Assembly: GCA_040437565.1 (NCBI GenBank)
Contig: JBDOQK010000021.1
Span: forward strand, 1-64,000
Direction of reading: 5' to 3'
Length of the DNA: 64,000 nucleotides
DNA from: Albugo candida
Lineage: Eukaryota; Oomycota; Peronosporomycetes; Albuginales
Part shown: in pieces, positions 12,400 to 25,500 of the stretch
Numbering within the stretch: the first letter of the stretch is position 1
How the letters are laid out: every line of letters starts with the position of its first letter
Program-made: the position numbers and the translations under genes
Notes under the pieces: generated by a model
What the model saw: the letters and a program-made list of their open reading frames with translations, nothing else
The model's database searches: none
What the model was told of the DNA's origin: nothing

Positions 12400-13190
12400 G
12401 GAGGTACTTTCACATATCACCTAATCAAAGACTATTATACTCGCAACGATTAAAATCCGGAGGCAAAACTCCTTTAATACAATAAATTTTCTACACCAGT
12501 CGTATCTAATACTTCCAACAAACAAATTTCGCTACGTTAGGATCGATTCATCTCTCGAAACCTTCTTTTCGAGCATACGAGCCGATAAATATCATACTTT
12601 ATTGATAGTCTTGGAGGACACAGCAGAAAAAAAGAATTTTTCCATCGAAGAACACGTTCGTAAATGAGTTCCAGATTGATTGGAGCAAGATCGTACATGC
12701 TACAAGGATGTAAGTACTACATACAACAAACAATGATTTCGCTACGACAGCGTAATGCATTATATGGCTGCTATGTTTAGTCGGAGTACGAGGATATTTG
12801 ATTTTTTTGGTTTAATCTTGACATGATCAATGAGCCAAACTTCATATTTTGCCAATCATTTTCAACAGCTTTAGCGATATAAAGTCTTCAAAAGTTGCAA
12901 GTTATTGACAGATGTCTTGCGAGGAAGAAGTTATGGAAAATTTACAACGATCAAGAGCGGAAAGATTTGGCAGCAGAAGTATTTCCACAACCGCTTTCTC
13001 AAGAAGTACATGTTGCTAGTACAGCGCATCCAATCAGCCATCTAACTCGGCCCTTACACATTTTTTATAGCATAACACCATATCTAAGAGTATGCGAACC
13101 ATTTTTACCAAGTTGTTCTCCTACCTCTTTCGCGATGTCAACAATCGATAATCGCCTCATAAGCAGCGACAAATTATGTAATATTGCCCG
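12400..13190. other. No supported gene
   Basis: A 109-codon plus-strand frame at 12895-13224 is open but has no recognisable motif and a non-ATG-like context. Nothing else stands out. Confidence 0.4.
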
Positions 13191-13196
13191 TTTTCG

Positions 13197-13901
13197 TCAC
13201 CTTAGGAGCGATATGAAACAATAGATACAGAACGGGTTCGAATGTTCATGACCACTAAAAGACATTTTTAAAAACGTGCACAGCCAATTTTTCAGACGGT
13301 AACTTCCTTCTAGCCTTCCAAGTGATGCAAGCTCGCTCTCACAACTACGTTGGTCAGAAATATATAGCCTACACTTAACAGTCCGGATGGCCTTGATGTG
13401 GAGCAAAAGCGTCAGATTCATACCTCTTTCGTCATTAACAAAGATATCCCAAAACTATAGTCGGAGCTGCTAGCCAATTCGTGCAAATTTCTTTTCTTTC
13501 CTTCTACTTTGTACAACAATTGGATATGCACCCGTGCCTGCTTTGAGTTCCAGATGAAATGACCATCAACGGCTTCTTCGTCTTGTAGCACGCACTTCAT
13601 CTGGATACTTAAATTGCATGACCAAGGATCGCTGAATTTAGCACTCTGTGTACGCATCGGTACTTTCGAGCAGTGTTACGGTAAAGCCAAAGAAACACAC
13701 CTGGTTCTTCTCGCATACCCAGCAGGATATATTGGGTGACGTTTCCAGACTAGAAGCAATTGCCGCGAGTATGTAACGGCAGGGAAAGTATAGCGCGGAT
13801 CCCTGGTCATAGTTAGATGATAGTCTTTCTGCGCAGTATGGAGGACGTTGATCTGAATCGGACACCATTTCACATTGTAAAGGGCTACTCAACCCCAACA
13901 C
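13197..13901 (-). pseudogene. Decayed relative of the CCG effector gene
   Basis: Several short minus-strand frames in this stretch resemble the intact effector at 4351-6084. One contains KCVLQDEEAVDGHFIWN followed by VHIQLLYKVEG, which lines up with KCYMQKSNSVMVGDFILQ and VHLYVLYTTEG of the intact gene. Another contains CWVCEKNQV followed by FTVTLLESTD, which lines up with CHTCLLQEV and LVLTHIRDTD; the CX2C pair is kept. The copy is shorter than the intact gene and looks broken, with about two or more breaks. The similarity is my own reading by eye and is moderate; a chance match is possible for the N-terminal part but less so for the longer one. Confidence 0.45.
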
Positions 13902-13912
13902 ATGGATGTTAA

Positions 13913-14104
13913 AATCAAGACGTATCGGAAGTTATCACAGGTATGTCATTTTATTCTGNNNNNNNNNNNNNNNNNNNNNNNNNNNNNNNNNNNNNNNNNN
14001 NNNNNNNNNNNNNNNNNNNNNNNNNNNNNNNNNNNNNNNNNNNNNNNNNNNNNNNNNNAATCAAGACGTATCGGAAGTTATCACAGGTATGTCATTTTAT
14101 TCTG
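13913..14104. other. Assembly gap 13959-14058 with 46-bp duplicated flanks
   Basis: AATCAAGACGTATCGGAAGT and the rest of a 46-bp segment stand on both sides of 100 N and appear identical. Read as unmerged contig ends. Confidence 0.85.
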
Positions 14105-16710
14105 TATCCATAATCGCCAAGTTCGCCAGGCCCTGGAAGAGAAGAGATTTGTAATTATAATATATAGAAACATCTTCAACTGGTCACTTGACGGCGTTGC
14201 CAGCATATCATAAAGTGTACAAAAATCTTTGTAAGCTAAAAGTGTGTCACCAGGTAGTATGTCTTCCTTCGAGAGAAATACTCCGTTTTCAACGCATCCT
14301 ATCTTTTTCTTAGTCTAAATTTGAGTATTGCAGTTGCCAGTCCTTTATAGCGATGCTTAGCAGAATATGTACATCCCGATCAAAAAGGATTACAATAGAG
14401 TGCAAGGCTGAAATCCTTCGCCGATTCGATTTCAACAGATATGTCCCTCATTTTATTGTGAATTGATTATTTCACACAGAGAACCTTTGATGGCAGACCT
14501 AATTAGCTAGTGGTAAGTGACGAAGAGAAGTTATCAGTTCACATACACATATGCATTTGGATATCGGAACATACTACTAAAATCACGCAGAGTTAGTCTG
14601 CATACATGATTGTGACGACAAACTCGTCGACGTGGTTATTGGAAAGCGCACAAAAGCTGCCACAAGAAGTCTTGCTGTTTAGAGAGTATAATGGGAACTC
14701 TCTTCGTAACCATCTTATGTTTCTCTTACCAAGATTGCGATCATCTACCGATGGAGATCCTTAACTTACAGTCATTTCATTCAGTAAATGCGGTTCTCAA
14801 CAGCAGTAACTTCTGTTCCAAGTCCTTAAAAGGGTAGATCGAGGACGACCAAGAGATGTTGTTACTAGCGGCATGAACTTTGTTGAGCTATCTACATTTG
14901 GTAGTGGAGATGGAGCGGTGTCGTTCTGTTGCGCTATGCGTACTAATGTATCATGGAAGTGATAAAAACGCTCAAAAAGATGTTGCACCAAACTGATGTT
15001 CTACAAAGGCCTCCCAGACCGTTCCGGGATGTGAACTACTATCATGCGGCCTCATGCTGCGCAGATAAAACATCAGATCGATTTGATTCGGAAGTCCTGA
15101 AGTTCGGGTAGATAGGCAATCACCAGAAAAATGAGTCAGTGTAGTCCCCATGCTTATTCCTTCGTCGTGCTAGCCATTCATGACTCAAATCAGGTAACTA
15201 AGTTTAGTCGATGTCTCAGCAGCTATTCATTCATGCTCCACATTTTCTTGATCATTACCTAGTGTCAAGCCTCTCTATATTGCTTCTCCATCAAAGGAAC
15301 CCCTTCACGTGACGCTCAACTCATTAAGGAGGCTTTGCGAGGTGATAGGATTCATACAAAGCGCCAGAGGGAATGAATAACGACATCAGATGCCGGAGCA
15401 CGCACGTGTTCAACTGATAGCTCACTTCTTGGATTTTGATGCAATGCAAGCACTAATTTTCCGTCCGACTCCTCTCACTGACTCATAGATATATTCCGCA
15501 GATCAATAGGATACCATCGCTTTATCTCTAAGAGCCAGAAAGCTGTCGTGTCCATTCAGGGTATGTTGTTTCTACCTCATCTGCTCTAAAAAAAATTCCT
15601 CTTTCTTCATGCGCACTTTTGTGAGTTACTCTAACCACAATGTAGTAGCATATATAAATCCCTATGAGCATGCCAAAAACTTGTTCAGGCCAACCCATTT
15701 TACCATTTTAATCAGCGAAAATGCATTATGTCTACGATGGAAATACCAAAGCCTCTGAAGACATTTTTCGAAAAAGATGGTACTTTGTTTCATATCGCTC
15801 AATCCTTCCTTTAAGTCCTACAGAGTGTTCTTCGGCCGCGACTTCAATGATCATGATATCACGATCAATTAGTGCAGGGTCACAATGTATGGGCACATGA
15901 AAGGCCGATCGAAAAATGGTCTATTGAACACCTGATCTCGCAGAACCTTATATTGGCCTCGGCGCAAGTTGGCGCTGTGGATCAAATCCAAAACACTTCT
16001 GACTTCGAAACAGTTTTAGAACACATACCATCTCTGATCCTCAATGTAAGCTCAATATTAATGCAATCGTTTTCGTACCATCTCATTTCAAAAGTCCCCG
16101 CATCGCATTTTGTCTAGATAGTACGGATGTCAACTCGAACGGCTTGGCACCTGTGTTGAAAAGGTCATTCCATTGGGCTTTGACAGCGCAAATGTTGTTC
16201 ACAAGTCTGTTTAAATAAGGTCATTATGCTATGTATTTGTGGGCAAGCATACAACCGCTGCACCTCTTCGAAGTTCTAGTGAACACATTTTTGTTGTTTC
16301 ATGAAGCTCCACCCATGTTCAGTTGGTTCAGTGATTGCTTTGACGTGCACTCTGTTTGTATATATTAGGATGTGCGGAATGTATCAAACTAGTTGCTCGT
16401 AGTTTTTCTTCTGACGTAGAATTAAATCCATCACATATTTCATCGCATTAATTTCTATCAGTAAATAGAAGCCAGCGTACAGTGAAAAGGTATTTGTCAT
16501 TACGAAAGCAAGCGCAATGCCTGATAATTCTTGCTTACTGTTTCGACTTGAACATGCCTTTCTGTGTCGGCATAAGGAGCTTGAAGCTGATTGCGCCTGT
16601 TTGATTGAGACTAGTGGCACTTACACGAAATGGTAGCGCACGTCACGGAGCTAAATGTATGGTGGAGCTTACTTCTCTGCGTAGGGAGCTAGACCTTCTG
16701 GGAATTGCTG
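14105..16710. other. No supported gene
   Basis: About 2.6 kb with scattered short frames only. An 81-codon plus frame at 15872-16117 and a 78-codon minus frame at 16384-16620 have no motif I recognise; the latter is just downstream of the secreted-protein gene and could be a 3' neighbour or chance. Confidence 0.4.
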
Positions 16711-16714
16711 AGAC

Positions 16715-17344
16715 CTAAGCTATAACATCACGATACATTCCGAAGTTTATCCATAAGCAGGCATACATGCGAGGTTTGGGGGCATACAAAATTTTCTCTT
16801 TTTGCGCCAATGTTGCTTCATTGATGTCACTGCTGACTTGAGAAATTTCCTTTCTGATTTCTGCGACCATAGCCTTGGTTGCCTGCCGTGTTTGTATTTG
16901 TACTTTTAAAAGTTTTGCTGAACGCCTAGAGTTCCTTGGTAAAGTAGTAAGCTGCGAGTGGTTGCATAAACGATATTGGACCTTCCACACTTCCATCTTG
17001 TTATATGCGGACTCCTTTCGCTTGTACCTGCATAAATTCCAACGGGAGGAAGAGATTGTGATTTGTAACAGACTTGGATATGGGCTCTTCTCTATACCTT
17101 CGTAACGATCTGGTATTTTGGAGAAACGGCTTAGTTCAGCTTGAAGCTTTTCTATCAGAAGGCTGATTTCTTCGAGATCCTTCTTGATGGTGGACTTTAT
17201 CGTCCGTTCATCATTTGAGGTATCCTTCAGCATAAACTGGCGGTCGTGTACTGCTGTTCCCCAACCCAATCGTGAGTGCTGGCAGCTCGAGTTACGTAGC
17301 ATGAGCGCAATGGCTGTGAAGATTGGGACGGAGAAGCGAATCAT
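16715..17344 (-). CDS. Small secreted protein, coiled-coil-like (paralogue 1)
   Basis: The frame is open to 17407, but ATG 17344 gives a 209-residue protein whose first 25 residues form a good signal peptide (MIRFSVPIFTAIALMLRNSS, then CQHS). The mature part is charged and helical in look, with DLEEISLLIEKLQAELSRF and a C-terminal AEIRKEISQVSSDINEATL segment, suggesting coiled coils. No family is known to me. A related sequence lies at 56741-57491: both begin with (I/M)R.S...IF.AIA..L..SSCQ(H/Y)S, keep RQ(F/L)M, and match again in the C-terminal part. The upstream DNA of both is also similar. In this setting a secreted, possibly effector-like role is likely, but this is inference. This copy looks intact. 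Confidence 0.65.
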   Translation of the reverse strand: MIRFSVPIFTAIALMLRNSSCQHSRLGWGTAVHDRQFMLKDTSNDERTIKSTIKKDLEEISLLIEKLQAELSRFSKIPDRYEGIEKSPYPSLLQITISSSRWNLCRYKRKESAYNKMEVWKVQYRLCNHSQLTTLPRNSRRSAKLLKVQIQTRQATKAMVAEIRKEISQVSSDINEATLAQKEKILYAPKPRMYACLWINFGMYRDVIA

Positions 17345-17460
17345 GAACTCAACTAGATTAAGTACAAGGATATGTGCCCGGCAGCGTTTTTGATAGTGAG
17401 TGTACATGTTCCTGTTTGCCTTATCGCAGGCTTTAAAAGTAGGATGCGCGAGACGATATT
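17345..17460 (-). promoter_or_regulatory. Promoter shared with the paralogue at 56.6 kb
   Basis: On the minus strand, blocks CGTCTCGCGCATCCTACT and ACACTCACTATC correspond to CGTCTCACGTATCCTACT and ACACTCACTGTT upstream of the second copy at about 56634-56700. The CTCACT block resembles an oomycete Inr and lies about 50 nt before the ATG. Conservation of the spacer order supports a shared promoter. Confidence 0.5.
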
Positions 17461-17475
17461 GTTTTTAAAAGGGTA

Positions 17476-18047
17476 ATAAGTGGTGAAAGCGAATGAAAAT
17501 CGGAAGGGTTCGCCGTTAGGTCGACTGCATGCGATTCGACGACAATCTGAATTTGCTTATGTTAAATACCATGCTTGATCCTCTAATATCGGGTGCACGG
17601 GTAGATGCCTCTATTGAAGAACATTAGTTTACAGGGTTTGTCATTTTCTATGCGCTACCTAAAGTCACTGAAATGCTCGTGTTTCCAGCGAGCAGAATCA
17701 CATGATCACAANNNNNNNNNNNNNNNNNNNNNNNNNNNNNNNNNNNNNNNNNNNNNNNNNNNNNNNNNNNNNNNNNNNNNNNNNNNNNNNNNNNNNNNNN
17801 NNNNNNNNNNNTAAGTGGTGAAAGCGAATGAAAATCGGAAGGGTTCGCCGTTAGGTCGACTGCATGCGATTCGACGACAATCTGAATTTGCTTATGTTAA
17901 ATACCATGCTTGATCCTCTAATATCGGGTGCACGGGTAGATGCCTCTATTGAAGAACATTAGTTTACAGGGTTTGTCATTTTCTATGCGCTACCTAAAGT
18001 CACTGAAATGCTCGTGTTTCCAGCGAGCAGAATCACATGATCACAAG
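17476..18047. other. Assembly gap 17712-17811 with 236-bp duplicated flanks
   Basis: 17476-17711 is repeated at 17812-18047 across 100 N, identical as far as I can read. Probable unmerged contig overlap. No gene is seen in either copy. Confidence 0.85.
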
Positions 18048-18770
18048 CGAGAGTTCTGAGTAAATTCCGAATTGATTTATCGATTTATCTCCATAAGTAT
18101 AATCATCGGACATTTACGAATAAAATAAGGTACCTGCGCTTGCTTGTAGCGTATGCTATCCAAATGAAGTCATCGTTCGAGAGATAAATCATCACTTTGA
18201 TCGTATTTTCTACAAAACAAACGAGAACCGCTTCGTTTCGATATACGTTTCAAGAACTGCCATGACTGTTTCATAACACGCGCATGAAAGGATACAGTAA
18301 GAGATTTATCTCTTTTTCAACACGACGGGAAGAGCTCATTTATCAACTCGTAATGAATGTACTTGTAGCTTGCAACCACTGCCTACTCACATTTGAATGG
18401 TGATACCTGCTGTTCATACTCTGTTGATCAGCGGTGCTCCATATGAACGTGCATTATGAACTAGGAAGACCCTGACATAGCCCTTATTGCCATTGTCAAT
18501 ACTACTAACAGCACGAGCGCGACGGCATCATCCCATGCGTGCAAAACCTAGCCTACTCTTTACTCGAGTAATAACGTTTTTAAAAAGAGGCTTTGAAAAC
18601 ACAGAGAGCATTGTTTCGTAGGAATCAAACATTGAAAAGAGAGTGCAAAAATGCTCAGAAATGAGCGACACATTTCGTCGCACTTGGCGCCGCACAAACT
18701 TCGAATATTTGTATTCTCGTTTGCAAAATACCGCACTGTATACTTCACGGCACAAAAGCGTTGCTAGTAT
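18048..18770. other. No supported gene
   Basis: A 75-codon minus frame at 18528-18755 is unremarkable. Nothing else seen. Confidence 0.4.
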
Positions 18771-18771
18771 T

Positions 18772-19260
18772 TCAGTCCTTGGTTAACGATGCTTCTTTGA
18801 ACAGTGGCTCGACGTTTCCGGAATTCAGGATGTCCGTTCTTACAACCTTTGCAAGCTTCTGTGGCTGACTCTTAAAGTTATTGATAACGTCTGCACCTGA
18901 GTAACGCAAACAATGCTGGTTTCCCTTTTATTCGATTTGCACACATGCATTGGATGCATTGTTTTTCTTACCGTGTTAATCATTGTCTTTTACTTTGCTA
19001 TACTTGCTCTTTTGAATACCGTTCACCGAGAAATCATCTTAGTCTACTTCTTTCATAAAGACCTTCTTGGCATTCCAGACTTTAAAGTGTATGGCCTGAC
19101 CAGCGCTTTGGACCACCTCTTCTCCATAACTAAGATTCGTTCTCTTCACGGACTGTATATTTTTCAGTATTGCGATGAATACTTGAGGACCCGATCTCGC
19201 ATGCTTCCAGTTGTGGCTTTTTGTCTGGACACAAAACGTCGTCCAGAATGTTGGTGACAT
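18772..19260 (-). CDS. Possible two-exon gene, function unknown
   Basis: A minus-strand frame from ATG 19260 reads MSPTFWTTFCVQTKSHNW and stays open for 73 codons (contains LSYGEEVVQSAG). Further on the same strand, after a sequence ending TTACTCAG at 18897, a second frame begins (ADVINNFKSQPQKLAKVV) and ends at TGA 18772. A GT at GCTG|GTCAGG in the first frame would join them in phase, with an intron of roughly 200 bp. Both frames have protein-like composition, but I do not recognise the product. A plus-strand frame at 18913-19257 with a hydrophobic stretch (CIVFLTVLIIVFYFAILALL) overlaps it and is the rival reading. Part of the region is repeated after the gap at 19279. Confidence 0.3.
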
Positions 19261-19550
19261 AGGTAAACAAGAAGTATTNNNNNNNNNNNNNNNNNNNNNN
19301 NNNNNNNNNNNNNNNNNNNNNNNNNNNNNNNNNNNNNNNNNNNNNNNNNNNNNNNNNNNNNNNNNNNNNNNNNNNNNNTTTGGACCACCTCTTCTCCATA
19401 ACTAAGATTCGTTCTCTTCACGGACTGTATATTTTTCAGTATTGCGATGAATACTTGAGGACCCGATCTCGCATGCTTCCAGTTGTGGCTTTTTGTCTGG
19501 ACACAAAACGTCGTCCAGAATGTTGGTGACATAGGTAAACAAGAAGTATT
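19107..19550. other. Assembly gap 19279-19378 with 172-bp duplicated flanks
   Basis: 19107-19278 is repeated at 19379-19550 across 100 N without visible differences. Read as an unmerged contig overlap, so apparent duplicate frames here are not two genes. Confidence 0.85.
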
Positions 19551-22500
19551 GCTCAGGTTATCGCCTGTTTCATTCCCGTTGACGTACCTATACTAAGAGA
19601 TTGCACGGGCGTTACCTAAGTCTCTGAGTGCAAGTAGAAGTGAAGCTTACGAGTGGACAACGTACATTTATGGCTGTCAGACGTATAATAATATTTTGGG
19701 GGTGGGATGCGGTCCCAAATATGTATCAACTTCACGGTCTTGTGGAATCGAAAAAAGCCAATTAGCTTCCGCCTCGTCGTAGCAAAATCGTTTGAGACGT
19801 ACTATTTTTCTAGTTTTAACGTTTGATTCTTGCACCACATTCCGTTCGAGATGAACTTGAGCAAGTTCAGTAAGTCGCGCTTGTTCTGTATCGATTGAGC
19901 GTATCTGGTGGATACCGTTGAGGCAGGTTGATATTCAGAAGTGTAGACTGGGAGTCTAGGATGAAGCGGTCATGCATGGAGGTTGTAAGCTACATATCAT
20001 CAAAGCTTCCATTGAGCTTTGATGGCGTACTGTCCAAGTATTCTTGTGGCATATAGAGGCACGAATGCTGCTAAAGTGACACGGAAAACGTTATAGAGTT
20101 GAGGTGTTGAGTGCTCCTAGTTGGATAAGGCTTTGTTCTAGCAAGACCTTTTTTGCGGCTGTACAGTATGAGCCGGATTTATGAGAGAAGATTATGTCTT
20201 CATTACTCCTTTTACTTGAGAGCGAATCAAGAGGATGTGCTTTCCTTTGCGCTAATTTTCGTGATCGTCAGAAAGGAAGCTCAAGCCGAATTCCTTGTAG
20301 AATATAATACTATCCAACGTTGAACGCCCACGGCTCTTGGAAGCCTGTTGATATGAGCAGCTTTAGTGTAGGTGCATTATCTGAAATAAGAGATAAGCAG
20401 AAATCACGCTGACATTAGATCTCGGTGTAAGACATACAGGTGAGAATGGAATCTATCTGGTAAAGTGACTAAGCATGTTCAAAGTCGCCGATGTACTTGT
20501 CCCTTTTTATGCAACAAATATTCTATTCGTTTGATTTCTATTCCGATGACCGCTCGCTTTAAAGAGACTGTCACGACATCTAGATTATATTTTATTGATC
20601 TATCCAGTTTCAGTTCGAACTGCCTTGTATTCAATATTTTTTTCGTTTGTCCCCGCAATCTATATAGTACTTAAGATTCCGTGCATACTGAAACGATGGT
20701 TCAAGCGTACTATTTGAAAGAATATCAGGATTACTCACTTCAGCAGCAAAAGAAATTGACAGCGTGGTAATTTGTGAAGTGTGCACTTGATAATGGACCC
20801 AAGTAATGTGTGCTCGTTTAAAGCCAATTTTCAACTCCTTTCCTATCTGCTATACATTGCCCAATGACAGCTTATACAGCTGCAAATTTGAATCCGGTTA
20901 TTTGTTGTCGCACGTCTCAATTTAGCACACATGTTACTCCGTCCTTGTTTTTCGTATTAAGTGCTACGCAGAATCTTTTCATCTATCGATCACCGACGTA
21001 AATATATGCGAGCTGTTAGTAAAACGTATGTGTCTACTCTATTCTTCTGCACGACAACGACATGACTAAATAGCGGCTAAGGGACTGCAACTTCAACCAA
21101 TAGGTAAGGCTTTGAATTATGTTTAACAATGTAATCAATGCACAACCCTCGTTTTTGTAATCGCGTGCGATCTAATATCAGTAAATACAGGAAGAACCAC
21201 GGTTTCACAGCCACGTCGTCGCATCGTGGAAACCATACCGCACAAAGAAGACGATTGGATGAGGTACGAAATTTGAGAGATTATAAAAGAATTAGGCGTT
21301 TCTGGTTGTAAAATATCTACCCAAACTAGTATGGTAATTCCTACAAGCCATACATATCGCTTATTGGCATTTATTGTCGACTAAATACACATGAAAATCA
21401 GCTAGAGAAAGAGCAATATCTAAATGGTAGGCAGGCATCACATTCTTGTAAATGATGCTGTTTTGTGAATAGTACTAACTCGATTTATACGTAACCCGAC
21501 CACTTTACGATGATTGCGCTAATACAAACACACCGTGTCGGCTCTACCGGCAGCGATAAGTAAACAAAATTATCAATATTGAGTAATTCGAATGCTTTCG
21601 ATTAGGAAGATAACATGCCTTTTCCGAAAAATGTCGTTCACGACTGATGATCTGGACAAGATGTTGTAAGCAAAGTGAGTGTGGCCAACTTCTATATATT
21701 TGTCATAACAATACTTGCCTAATGGACAAGACGGGATTTAAAAATCAAAGTACCTGGGTGTTACAAGGAATGAAGCAATTTGATAGTTAGATTCAAATTC
21801 AAGCTTACGAATCAGCAGATCCAAAAATTTCTAGTTAGTATGGGCTAGATACGAAGCAAAAAGCAAAGGCCATCATTGGACGGTGTAAGTCAAAGCTCAT
21901 ATGTAGTGTGACAGCTGTCGCAATTACAAAGGAAGCATGCGACTCGTCTCTTTCAAGATGTTCCCAATCAAACTCACGTCGCGTTACAGTGGCATACTAG
22001 TCATATATGAAGAATTTTCCCTGAATAATGCCTCACGGTCATAATCATCGTGGTACAAGCACAAGTATATTAGAACGTTGTGAAATCTCTTTCGGGGATC
22101 TTTCTATCGTGTTCATGAGTGCTAATTGAAGACAGATATTCTGCATAAAAGGATCTCTGAAATACGAAAAGAAGACACTCGAAAATTCACAAGCATGGAA
22201 GCAAAGACACGTCGACTTCACATTCACAAATAATAAGGTCGAACGAGATAGGTTATGTGAAGCTATGGACGCATTGATGTATAATTTTCATCAACAGCAT
22301 GTTTGATAGTCACAACTCTCTACTTGGTCACTTCGGAACTTCTATGAACTCCAGCCGATCGTACGGGAAAGAAGAATCACTATACAGTGTTCGCTTCCAC
22401 TTCATCAAACAGTAATCGCTTTTGTATCTGAGCTTGTAAAATTGAGAAAATGTCAGGCTTGGATCGATAGAGATCACTTTATCAGCTTTATTCAAGTACA

Positions 22501-25500
22501 CAATGAAACTCCAGTTGCTTTGTCTGCAATGACGTAAAAATCATTTTATGAGATTTTACGGAATATTTGAAGAGCCACAAATGCTCAACGAGAAAGAAGA
22601 AACGAAGATTCTGAAACCTTACTCAACATGACAGCACCACCACCAAAAGTAGATACAAATTGTGTCGCAGTTCGATAAAGCTGCAAATGGCCAATACTGT
22701 AAGGAGCCAAAGTTGGCTATTCAAGAAAATCATTGATAACGTGTTTAACATCCGGATAAACCAGGATTCTCGATGTTTCGTTGCGCTAGAACCTCTCAGA
22801 TGAAGAACAAGGTAGCGTGAGTGGTTTTCGTGAAATGAAGTAACCAAAGACAATGAATCCGCAACTTGGTGATACTAAGAATCGCTGCATGAGTTTTTAT
22901 TTATCTTCATTCGCTGGAAAAGAGACGTTGGCAATATGTAGAGTTCATGAAAATGCAACTAATTAGTACCGTTAAGCCTACCCAATCTCTATCCAAAGTC
23001 AGTAAGCTTAAATCAAGTGCTTATGACACTTTTCTGGAAGACCGCCATGACGAGTAGCTTTATCTACTAATCACCAGAACTTTGATAGCATTAACGGACT
23101 CTATCGAGGGAGATTACGTAGTCAGTCATTGTCAGGTTGGATGCACGAGACCATTGTTGCTAAGATAGATAGAAATATAAAAATGAATGCGACGAAAATT
23201 GTACATCTGTGTATATTGCATGATGCTTCCATACATGTCAATGACGTTTGACGAGTGCTTAAGAGCCAATGTATCCTCACCAAGTATAATTTACTATCAC
23301 TATCCTTGAGATCTCTTGTTACACGCTTGCACTTTTTTTTTAAAAAGCTCATCGAAGATGCAACGAATCGAAAATTTGAAGATCGATTACATGTGCTGCT
23401 GACTCTTTGTCTTACGAAATCGATTAAGTCGGGAGTTGTATGACTCACTGCATCCAGTACAATGCATGCGCTTTCTCTCGATGATAAATAGATCACACGA
23501 TACGACAAGTCGAGGTGACATTATAAACTCGAAATATTTTAGAGGCGGCACCGTACTTACATCAAGCGTGTATTCGATTAAAATCGATTAATATAATGGA
23601 CATTGCTCCTCCGGTGAGTTTGATTATAGGGATGTTTATGATTATGAGGAACCCAAATGGATAATTTTTGATGTGATATTGCTCTCGATTCTTTCTTTCG
23701 TCCAGATACATTTTGCTGCTATAGTTAGAGCCGGGCGGTGCGAGTGTGCCGGTCATTTTGTTTGCAGTATTGTATAGAAAGTGAAGTACAACATCCAACA
23801 AATAACAAACGAGAGCCAAGCAAGAAATATTAGTAGTTGATATGTCATGACTTTAGCTGTATCCTCAAAGCTAGGGTACTGGCGCCATGCCCAGTCAAGC
23901 ATTTCCTCACCAAGCTGAACCGATGTCGTCTCGAGACGCTCCATTGCGGCATACATATGGAATATAGACGTCCAAGATTACCCTTATTATGATGTTTAGA
24001 AAGATGTGATCTATTGCTGTATGATATAGCCGTAGATCTCTGCACGAGCAGCACTGACTGATAAATACGAGTCTATTTGAGACCCGGTTTTTACACCATG
24101 TGAGCACTCCAACCTTGTATGCATTCTGTTGCTCATTCGAAGAAGTGTCGACAGCGTTGAGAATTTACACATTTCAACCTTGCGTACGCATAAACTCATC
24201 TCGAATTGTTACTTCACGGATAAGTCCCGAAGATTCTATTTCCTGTATGACATTCGAGACTTTGGGTGCTCAGCAAACAGAATTGTGATCCCGACAACTT
24301 TTTTATCTCTAGTCGGTGTAGTCCTTCCGCTCAGCAAAGTCAAACCTCTTTTATCAAACCAAGCGATACATACGGGTGATCTTAGAGCGCATCTTATGTT
24401 TGAATTCAGGAACAAAAATGACAGAACTTTCCCAAAGTTGTCTTGCATTGTGAATTATCGCTCCTACTTGACAGCCACATGAATGTGGTGCAATGTTGAT
24501 CCTCTCGCATCGTCAGCCATAAACGTGTTACTACAGTTTATATGTGAATATGAGTCATCCAAGCAAATTGGCTAGCTTGGAGATATAATAAATGACGCGG
24601 AATGAGGAACGACATGTCTTGTACACGACTATTTTGGAGATCAGTGTCCGAAGATAAAAGGAGTGAAAGATAGACGTTCTATCAGACAGTAGGTATCACT
24701 ATGAAGGAATAAAAGTCAAGTAATGGGAATCGAAACGGATACACGAGCTATCTGGATTCCGTTTAACGGAGGAATCGAAAATGAAAAACTGTATGCCCAC
24801 GTTATTGAGAGACACAACGACGGCACGGTGGAAGCTAAAATGTCAAATGGGCAAGGCTGGGGGTCTAGGGAAATCTTTCGAAATCCAGCGTCTCGATTCC
24901 ATTGAAATCGTTGTAATTTGACAAGAAAGCGATGACGATTACCTATCGTTTTATTGCGGTAGAAGCACGGTGGCATTTTGAGGTATACTTGAGCTCACAA
25001 AACAAGAGAAGAAGCAAACGTGTCACAGCAACAGAGTCTTATACAGCGTTATGCAAGCTGGAAGCACACAATCGTTGAGGATTTCCATAAGAAACATTTG
25101 TGTACTGCCAAATAGGTAGAGCACAACTTGTAGTTGTGGGCTAGACTCAATAATGAAGCCGATAAACCCATGGACAGATATAAGCTCCTGCCACACGTAT
25201 AAGACTGTGCTCACCAAATGTTGGCATCTCTAGCGACGCCATATAGTGCGCAGGGTGAAACATCAAATCGGCCATCACATCACCGTGAAGGATACCCAGT
25301 AGTCATCTTAGCGAGCTATCTCGTATAAGCGAGACATTATACATCTATCGGAAGGTCTTTTCTCGACATTCTGTCGTCATGGAAGACCCACGGATACAGG
25401 ATGAAAAATCTGTTGCAAAAGTAGAAAAAAAGTATATCAAATCGCACTATTGACGGGCCGCGTCAGTACTTAACAGACCATGCAAAGTTGAAAACAGGTT

